The notes below the pieces were generated by a model. The model was not told the origin of the DNA, did no database searches, and saw nothing but the letters and a program-made list of their open reading frames with translations. Of a DNA stretch of 64,000 nt, positions 58,629-64,000 are shown piece by piece. Positions within the stretch are counted from its first letter, which is position 1. Every line of letters begins with the position of its first letter. This DNA comes from Lachnospiraceae bacterium UBA7076 (GTDB lineage: Bacteria > Bacillota > Clostridia > Lachnospirales > Lachnospiraceae): NCBI GenBank assembly GCA_002493625.1, contig DKZK01000038.1:1-64000 (forward strand), in the 5' to 3' direction. Position numbers and translations under genes: made by a program.

Positions 58629-59741
58629 TTACTCCAGCCATAAAAAATTATTGTCCGTGGAAAGAAACTCAAGATTGTTGATAAACACAATCCTTTGTAT
58701 GCCCTCCGTTCTTGCAAGCTCACTTACGCTCTGATGATAATACCTGAGGTCCACAACATATATCTCGCTGAAATTATCCGCCAGAAGCGGCAGAAGGCAG
58801 TGGGCGTAGGAATCCTTAACAACAAGCAGCTTCTCCTTATTGGCGCTGTTGCTTGTTATTTTCATTATGGCATGGTTTCCGTCAAGATATGTGGTATATT
58901 TATCCTTTTTATCAAGATTATCATAGTTGTAAAGGCTGTCCGACACCTCTCCCGTATCCATATACTCAACCTTATATTGACCCGCAGGGTTTTCATATAA
59001 AATTATGCTGTCCTCCCCCTGTGAAAATGTAGGTGCGGAAGAATAAAGCGTACCTAAAAATTCATCGCTTGCCACGGTTACATTATACATATCCTTAGAA
59101 AAGGCGTCTACGGATAACGCCTCACAGAGAACACCGTAACCGATATAAGCCCCGTTCATGGTCCAATGGTGGTCAGTGTTGTAAAAAATATATTCCTCCC
59201 TTGCGTCCATAAGCTCCCTTGTACAGTCCGCAACGGTAATATTATCCGATGCAGTTCCGATAATATATGCCATAACCTCATTCTGATTATAGCACTGCGC
59301 ATAATCCGGAAGCCTGTCCTCATATATAAGACATGCGTTGGGCGCAATGAGCCACGTCAATTCAAATTCAGGATTTGCCTCCGCAAATTCATTTATATAT
59401 CCGATATTTTTTCCAAGCTGATTATAGGGATTTACATATTCCTGAATCAGCATACCGCCGTCGCCAAAAAAAACGTCCTCCACCTTTGTCTGCCCCAGGG
59501 CAAGATTTGTGCTTACCTTGAGCTTCATAAGAAAATCCTTGCAGATAATCTGGTCGCTCAAATAGGTTTCGAAATCCTCAAAAAATTCTCCGGAAGCAAG
59601 GGTTTTCCCACTAAGCTTCGGCATATCCGCCAGCTCACGGTTTTCCATATCCGAAAAGTCCCTGTCCCTTGCAATCAGAGAGCCAACCGCAAAGAACAAA
59701 ATATATAATATAAAAATCAAAGTTAAAATTTTATTTTTCAT
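58629..59741 (-). CDS. DHHW-family (AlgX/AlgJ-like) protein
   Basis: The 370-residue protein has an N-terminal membrane segment (ILTLIFILYILFFAVGS) and an extracytoplasmic SGNH-related domain with the diagnostic YNTDHHWTMNGAYIGY and a Ser in VVKDSYAHCLLPLL. DHHW proteins pair with MBOAT acyltransferases and complete O-acetylation of surface polysaccharides. It lies 68 bases after the MBOAT gene on the same strand. The polymer modified is unknown. Confidence 0.9.
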   Translation of the reverse strand: MKNKILTLIFILYILFFAVGSLIARDRDFSDMENRELADMPKLSGKTLASGEFFEDFETYLSDQIICKDFLMKLKVSTNLALGQTKVEDVFFGDGGMLIQEYVNPYNQLGKNIGYINEFAEANPEFELTWLIAPNACLIYEDRLPDYAQCYNQNEVMAYIIGTASDNITVADCTRELMDAREEYIFYNTDHHWTMNGAYIGYGVLCEALSVDAFSKDMYNVTVASDEFLGTLYSSAPTFSQGEDSIILYENPAGQYKVEYMDTGEVSDSLYNYDNLDKKDKYTTYLDGNHAIMKITSNSANKEKLLVVKDSYAHCLLPLLADNFSEIYVVDLRYYHQSVSELARTEGIQRIVFINNLEFLSTDNNFLWLE

Positions 59742-59809
59742 AAAAAACTGCTCCTTCCTACGTCAGCTATTCCAAATTTATCTTCGGCAAATGCATTGCC
59801 ACCTGTCAG

Positions 59810-61225
59810 CTAAAATCTAAAATACAAAAACGGATTAAACGCCTCGCTTGCCAGAAAAGCAGTGGACAAAACAAGAACGCACAGTATAAACACCGCATTT
59901 AATCCCGTCACAACACCTTCATTTTTATTATTCAGCAATTTTGCCGCAAGCCTTTTCGGCAAAGGCGTAGCCGCCACAAATGCTATTACAAAAAACAGTC
60001 CGAAGGAAATAAGATAATAGATTGTAAGGTCATTTGAAAATGCAAGCCCTGAGCCTCCAAACATATTTAAAACCGCATTTTTAAGGGCAGGCATTTTGTC
60101 ATAGGCAAAAATAACCCAGCCCAGATTTATAAAAAATAAAGAATAAAGCCTTGAAATTATACCGGGAGCTTTTTTCAGCCATTCAAGCAAAAACAGCTTT
60201 TCAAGCATAAGAAGAACAAAATAATAAAGTCCCCAAATTATAAAATTCCACTCTGCCCCATGCCAGAAGCCCGTAAGAAACCACACAATGAAAATGTTTA
60301 AAAGTGTTCTTCCCTTTCCTTTTCTGTTTCCGCCGAGAGGAATATAAACATAATCCCGAAACCACGTGCTGAGGGAAATGTGCCATCTTCTCCAGAACTC
60401 GGTTATGCTCTTTGAGATATAAGGATAATCAAAGTTTTCCAAAAATTCGAACCCGAACATTTTTCCAAGACCGATTGCCATATCCGAATAGCCGGAAAAA
60501 TCAAAATAAATCTGAAGTGAAAATGCAATGGAGCAAATCCACGAAAGCACAACCGTATTCTCACTTGCAGAAAGTCCTGACAGATTATTAAATATCTCAC
60601 CGCACATATTTGCAATGAGAACCTTTTTTCCAAGCCCTGTAACGAAACGGTTTACACCGTCGCCAAACATGTCAAAGCTCTCCTCTCTTTTGTCAAGCTG
60701 TCCGGCAACCGTCTCATAACGCACGATAGGACCTGCGATAAGCTGTGGGAACAATGTAATATAAGCAGCAAGATTTATTATATTTTTCTGGCATTTTGCC
60801 TTTCCCCTGTATACGTCAACCGAATAGGATAATATCTGAAACGTATAAAAGGAAATACCAAGAGGAAGAGCATGTCCCAGCACCTTAAGCTCTATCCCCG
60901 GTATTTTGTTCAAATTCTCAGTAAAAAAACCAATATATTTAAAGAAAAATAATATTCCGAGATTGACAAAAACGGAAATAATCATGGCAAGCCTTGCAGC
61001 CTTATCCCTGTCCTTTTTTTTGTAATAATCCGTCAAAAGCCCCATTCCATATCCCACAAGAATGGAAGCCAGCATTACAAAAATATACTTTGGCTCGCCC
61101 CACGCATAAAATATCATACTAAAAAGCATCAGAATAAAATTTCTGATGGATTTAGGACTTATATAATATACCAAAATCACACATGGTAAAAATGTGAACA
61201 TAAATGTGATACTTGAAAACAGCAT
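59810..61225 (-). CDS. MBOAT family O-acyltransferase (AlgI/PatA-like)
   Basis: The 471-residue integral membrane protein carries the family core LAAYITLFPQLIAGPIVRYE and TEFWRRWHISLSTWFRDYVYIPLGG, plus the active-site His in LTGFWHGAEWNFI. Such enzymes move acyl groups (usually acetyl) across the membrane to a partner protein. Length and topology fit AlgI-like proteins. It has its own promoter at 61258-61286 and is followed by the DHHW partner, a typical pair. Confidence 0.95.
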   Translation of the reverse strand: MLFSSITFMFTFLPCVILVYYISPKSIRNFILMLFSMIFYAWGEPKYIFVMLASILVGYGMGLLTDYYKKKDRDKAARLAMIISVFVNLGILFFFKYIGFFTENLNKIPGIELKVLGHALPLGISFYTFQILSYSVDVYRGKAKCQKNIINLAAYITLFPQLIAGPIVRYETVAGQLDKREESFDMFGDGVNRFVTGLGKKVLIANMCGEIFNNLSGLSASENTVVLSWICSIAFSLQIYFDFSGYSDMAIGLGKMFGFEFLENFDYPYISKSITEFWRRWHISLSTWFRDYVYIPLGGNRKGKGRTLLNIFIVWFLTGFWHGAEWNFIIWGLYYFVLLMLEKLFLLEWLKKAPGIISRLYSLFFINLGWVIFAYDKMPALKNAVLNMFGGSGLAFSNDLTIYYLISFGLFFVIAFVAATPLPKRLAAKLLNNKNEGVVTGLNAVFILCVLVLSTAFLASEAFNPFLYFRF

Positions 61226-61257
61226 AATATCTTTCCTTACATTAAAATTCTTACTGT

Positions 61258-61286
61258 ATTTTAACCATAAAATGTATTATGTGCAA
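61258..61286 (-). promoter_or_regulatory. Predicted promoter of the MBOAT-DHHW operon
   Basis: Minus strand TTGCAC (61286-61281), 17 bases, TAAAAT (61263-61258). Confidence 0.6.
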
Positions 61287-61332
61287 CATGAAAATAATTT
61301 TCGTATGCATCATTAAAATTCTTCTTATATTA

Positions 61333-63186
61333 TTATGAATTACAGACATAATTTTTCAACCCCTTGGAAAACCTGCTTATCGTGCAGTCCTTTGAGCCCT
61401 TGCGCAAAGGAGAATAAATATAAAGCTCATGTCTTGCCCTTGTCATTGCAACGTACATCATTCTTCTCTCCTCCTCAAGCTCCTCCGCAGTTTTTGCCTT
61501 TTTGTAAGGCACGATGCCCTCAATAAAATCAATTATGTAAACCACATCAAATTCAAGTCCCTTTGACCCGTGCATTGTCATAAGGTTAAGCCCCTTTTTT
61601 TCCCTGCCTGCTTTGTTGCTGTTTTTTAATATTTCCCCATATTCCGTTATAAATTCAAACAGCTCGCCATAGCTTTCCATGTTACGCACCATTTCAGAAA
61701 GCTCCTCCATAAGCTCCTCAATTTCCGACGGGTCAATTCTTCTTTCCCCGCAGTACCAGCTCACATAATCGTCAAAGCCAATTCCCTTTCTTATAAAATT
61801 TACCGCCGCATAGGGCTTCATCTTTTTTAAAAGCTTTAAATCTGCCACAAGCTTATCCAGCTTTTCAACTATATATTGCTTATACCGGAGCCGCCATCTT
61901 ATATCATCATAATCGATGGGGTCCTTTACCAGAACGTCACGGGTTAAATATCTTCCGGGCTTATTCATAATCCGCAGAAAAGCCGCCCTGCTCGTATCTC
62001 CTGCCGCAATCTTCATATAGTCAATAATGCTCCTGACAAAATAATTTTCAAATATATTTGGCAGCACATCATTCATCGTATATGGTATTCCCATTCGGTT
62101 AAGGGTAATTGCAAGCCTTCTGGGCTGTAGATTTGTCCTGTATATTACAGCCTGCTTTTCCAATGGAATACCGCTTTTTACATGCCTGTCAATATTGGAA
62201 AGCACAAGCTTGTACTCCTCCTGCTGATCCCTCGTAAGCTGAATTTTTACAAGCCCCTGTTCGCTGCTCTCGGAATGGAGCTTTTTTTCAAACCGGTTTT
62301 TGTTTCCGCTTATTATCACTGCGGACGCCCGCGTAATACCTGAATCGCACCTGTAATTTTTCCCTAAAAATACCATTTTCGTATCAGAAAAATCCTTTGT
62401 AAACTGCCTCATGATTTCAGGCCGCGCCCCTCTAAAGCCATATACTGACTGGTCGTCATCCCCCACAACAAAAGCATTTTTCCGCTCCCCCAGAAGCAGC
62501 TTAAAAATTTCATATTGGATTTTATTGCTGTCCTGAAATTCATCCACCATAATATATTTGAATATATTGTTGCATCGGGAAAGTATATCGTCTCTCGACG
62601 TCAAAAGCTGATGGCACATCACCTGCATATCATCAAAGTCAATTTTACCGTTCCGCCTCATATTTGCGTCGTATGCTTTGTATATCTGCCTGAAAATATT
62701 TTCCGGCAAATCACTGCTGTAATAATTATCCACGTCAAGCATGTCCGATTTAACAATGCCAATCTGAGATATGATACTGCTTATGATATCCTCCTTATTG
62801 TCAAGCAGATTGTATTTCTGCTTTGATGAAATATCACTTACAAGCCTTTCTATCATTATTCTTTTTTCACTTTCTGATATAACGCTGGAATTGTCAAGAT
62901 TATAAGCAGTCTTTATAATCCAAAAGAAAATAGAATGAAATGTTCCGAACCTTACGGGATAAACATTATCCTCCGTCATAGCCTTAAACCGGTTTTCCAT
63001 CTCGTTTGCAGCCGCTCTTGTAAAGGTTATAACAAGAATATCTGCGGGATTTACTCCCGCAGATTCTATAAGATATTTTATTCGTCTTGTAATAACGGCA
63101 GTTTTCCCGCTTCCCGGTCCTGCAACAACAAGCATAGGACCCTCCACATGCATAATCGCATCTGACTGTTCCTTACTGTATTTCAT
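61333..63186 (-). CDS. UvrD/Rep-family DNA helicase
   Basis: The 617-residue superfamily 1A helicase has motif I VVAGPGSGKTAVITRR, motif II VDEFQDSN, motif III VGDDDQSVYGFRGA, motif V TMHGSKGLEFDVVYI and motif VI RRMMYVAMTRARHELY. It is about 100 residues shorter than PcrA and ends soon after motif VI, so it is a compact paralogue rather than PcrA itself. ATG 63186 shares the end of the SEC-C gene (stop at 63188), and the long upstream extension of the open frame overlaps that gene in another frame and is rejected. Likely role: DNA unwinding in repair or recombination. Confidence 0.9.
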   Translation of the reverse strand: MKYSKEQSDAIMHVEGPMLVVAGPGSGKTAVITRRIKYLIESAGVNPADILVITFTRAAANEMENRFKAMTEDNVYPVRFGTFHSIFFWIIKTAYNLDNSSVISESEKRIMIERLVSDISSKQKYNLLDNKEDIISSIISQIGIVKSDMLDVDNYYSSDLPENIFRQIYKAYDANMRRNGKIDFDDMQVMCHQLLTSRDDILSRCNNIFKYIMVDEFQDSNKIQYEIFKLLLGERKNAFVVGDDDQSVYGFRGARPEIMRQFTKDFSDTKMVFLGKNYRCDSGITRASAVIISGNKNRFEKKLHSESSEQGLVKIQLTRDQQEEYKLVLSNIDRHVKSGIPLEKQAVIYRTNLQPRRLAITLNRMGIPYTMNDVLPNIFENYFVRSIIDYMKIAAGDTSRAAFLRIMNKPGRYLTRDVLVKDPIDYDDIRWRLRYKQYIVEKLDKLVADLKLLKKMKPYAAVNFIRKGIGFDDYVSWYCGERRIDPSEIEELMEELSEMVRNMESYGELFEFITEYGEILKNSNKAGREKKGLNLMTMHGSKGLEFDVVYIIDFIEGIVPYKKAKTAEELEEERRMMYVAMTRARHELYIYSPLRKGSKDCTISRFSKGLKNYVCNS

Positions 63187-63187
63187 G

Positions 63188-63691
63188 TCAGTTTGCCCCG
63201 CAGCACTTCTTGTACTTTTTACCGCTTCCGCAAGGACAAGGGTCATTACGGCCAACCTTCGGAGGCTTAACAATCGTTTTGGAAGACTTTTCAATCTTGT
63301 AAAGCTCTTTTCTTCTCTCCTCCGTAAGAATATCGTCCCACTGAGGAAGGGTGTAAAGCCACTCGGCATTGCAGCCCACCATATTCATGTAAAGCTTCTC
63401 AACATCATATGCAAGAGAGACAACCGTATTCTCATCAGCCTCCTCAAGATTGTTTGAGTTTATAAGACTGTCGTCAATACCGTCAAGAACGCCCACCATG
63501 GTTTCAATGCTCACGCCGAAAAGCTCAGCAAGCTCCTTTATAGTTCCCTTTATATACTCCTTCGGATTACCGAGTATTTTTTCATATATAGATTTTTCCT
63601 GCTGGAAATGGTCATACCAAAATTTTTCACCCTCCGGTGTTCTGTCATCAAGACCATACGCATGGTCACGCCAATCCTTTAATAATCCCAT
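63188..63691 (-). CDS. SEC-C metal-binding motif protein
   Basis: The 167-residue protein has a helical N-terminal region that I do not recognise and a C-terminal SEC-C zinc motif GRNDPCPCGSGKKYKKCCG, as in SecA tails. Stand-alone SEC-C proteins are common in Clostridia with unclear roles in protein or nucleic acid binding. TAGGAGA precedes ATG 63691. The helicase gene starts at its stop codon, so expression is coupled. Confidence 0.9.
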   Translation of the reverse strand: MGLLKDWRDHAYGLDDRTPEGEKFWYDHFQQEKSIYEKILGNPKEYIKGTIKELAELFGVSIETMVGVLDGIDDSLINSNNLEEADENTVVSLAYDVEKLYMNMVGCNAEWLYTLPQWDDILTEERRKELYKIEKSSKTIVKPPKVGRNDPCPCGSGKKYKKCCGAN

Positions 63692-63742
63692 TTTTATTCT
63701 CCTATCCTTATCTACTGTTCAAGTATTTTCATACAATAAATA

Positions 63743-63771
63743 AGTATATCAAAAAGCATGGATTTTTTCAA
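63743..63771 (-). promoter_or_regulatory. Predicted promoter of the SEC-C/helicase operon
   Basis: Minus strand TTGAAA (63771-63766), 17 bases, TATACT (63748-63743). It overlaps the terminator-like hairpin of the preceding gene. Confidence 0.6.
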
Positions 63772-63777
63772 TGCTTT
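63751..63777 (-). terminator. Weak intrinsic terminator after the small membrane protein gene
   Basis: Minus strand AAAGCAT...ATGCTTT with an 11-base loop, followed by TTTTT (partly within the arm). It touches the stop codon and overlaps the next promoter. Confidence 0.45.
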
Positions 63778-63991
63778 ATTTATTGGAATTAAACAATACC
63801 TTTCCGACCCACAAAAATACATACATCAGGATAGGGATAATGATACACAGAAATAAGCAGCCAGCAAAATATCTGCTGCCGGTTACGCCGGTTATAATGG
63901 TAGCTATAATAACAACAGCTATAATGGCAAGACAAATCCATGCAGCAATTTTTGAACCCTTGCGTTTTCTAAGAGCGGCTAAATATTCCAT
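63776..63991 (-). CDS. Small two-span membrane protein of unknown function
   Basis: The 71-residue protein has a basic N-terminus (LAALRKRKGSK) and two hydrophobic spans (about residues 16-36 and 44-66) with short polar ends. AAGGA precedes ATG 63991 within the window edge, so the start is plausible, but upstream context is missing. No family recognised. Confidence 0.7.
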   Translation of the reverse strand: MEYLAALRKRKGSKIAAWICLAIIAVVIIATIITGVTGSRYFAGCLFLCIIIPILMYVFLWVGKVLFNSNK

Positions 63992-64000
63992 GTCCTTATT

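Noticed and set aside
63187..63369. 61-codon N-terminal extension of the helicase frame
   Set aside because: It overlaps the well-supported SEC-C gene in another frame; the helicase family starts at the ATG at 63186.
1..64000. tRNA, rRNA or complete insertion sequence
   Set aside because: I looked for tRNA-like cloverleaf ends, rRNA sequence and intact transposase genes and saw none; a tRNA or covariance scan was not possible here.

Overview
The window reads as chromosomal DNA of an anaerobic, endospore-forming member of the Clostridia, most likely a Lachnospiraceae species. Supporting signs are spoIVA and sigG, an ispH gene fused to ribosomal protein S1 domains, a biotin-dependent Na+ pump decarboxylase cluster, a CIRCE site at htpG, a DUF5721-like gene, moderate-to-low GC, and strong TTGNNN-17-TANNNT promoters with GGAGG ribosome binding sites. 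The genus cannot be fixed from the sequence. I saw no rRNA, tRNA, CRISPR array, prophage or intact insertion sequence. Most genes are on the minus strand; the exceptions are argH, a small unknown gene, a response regulator, mnmE and a DUF1292 gene.

Layout. 1-6.8 kb: scpB (partial), scpA, spoIVA, an SGNH hydrolase, gpsA, plsY and der (chromosome condensation, spore coat base, phospholipid precursors, ribosome assembly). 6.9-8.2 kb: an Rpn/PD-(D/E)XK transposase-like gene broken by one amber codon. 8.2-15.6 kb: pgeF, yraN, FlhB-like and FliK-like orphans, rnhB, two signal peptidases around rbgA, and rplS, a Firmicutes-conserved block. 15.6-20.6 kb: cheR, ispH-S1, cmk and an HI0933-type flavoprotein. 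20.7-26.2 kb: a five-gene Na+-translocating carboxyltransferase/decarboxylase operon. 26.3-29.9 kb: folD-rimO-pgsA-pncC. 30.1-34.1 kb: htpG, a DUF5721-like gene, a secreted transglutaminase-like protein and a tiny sorting-signal-like protein. 34.2-39.7 kb: an accessory stretch with a GNAT, an MFS transporter behind a leader-peptide/terminator region, a second transglutaminase-like gene, an ABM-like gene, an unknown acidic protein and a chemoreceptor. 39.7-47.5 kb: argH, sigG, pncB-gph, an orphan response regulator and typA. 47.5-52.9 kb: two AIM24 paralogues and divergent mnmG/mnmE. 52.9-64 kb: a heterodimeric ABC exporter, DUF1292, a DUF6056-like membrane protein, a DHHW-MBOAT O-acylation pair, a UvrD-like helicase with a SEC-C protein, and a small membrane protein.

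The most striking non-coding signal is a family of large nested palindromes between genes, near 0.95, 12.6, 26.9, 30.0, 41.5, 45.5 and 58.5 kb. Two conserved cores recur in them: TAGTACCGCTACGTC followed by GAGCGAAAGCG, and AAGGAATCCACC-loop-GGTACC. The surrounding inner and outer stems differ at each locus. All are in intergenic DNA directly downstream of at least one gene. Other points worth checking are the leader-peptide/attenuator before the MFS gene, the upstream placement of CIRCE at htpG, a charged linker in HtpG, a lipoprotein-like extension on the decarboxylase gamma subunit, and a long hairpin-rich leader before the AIM24 pair.

All calls come from reading the sequence and from knowledge of the families. 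No database search, folding program or expression data were available.
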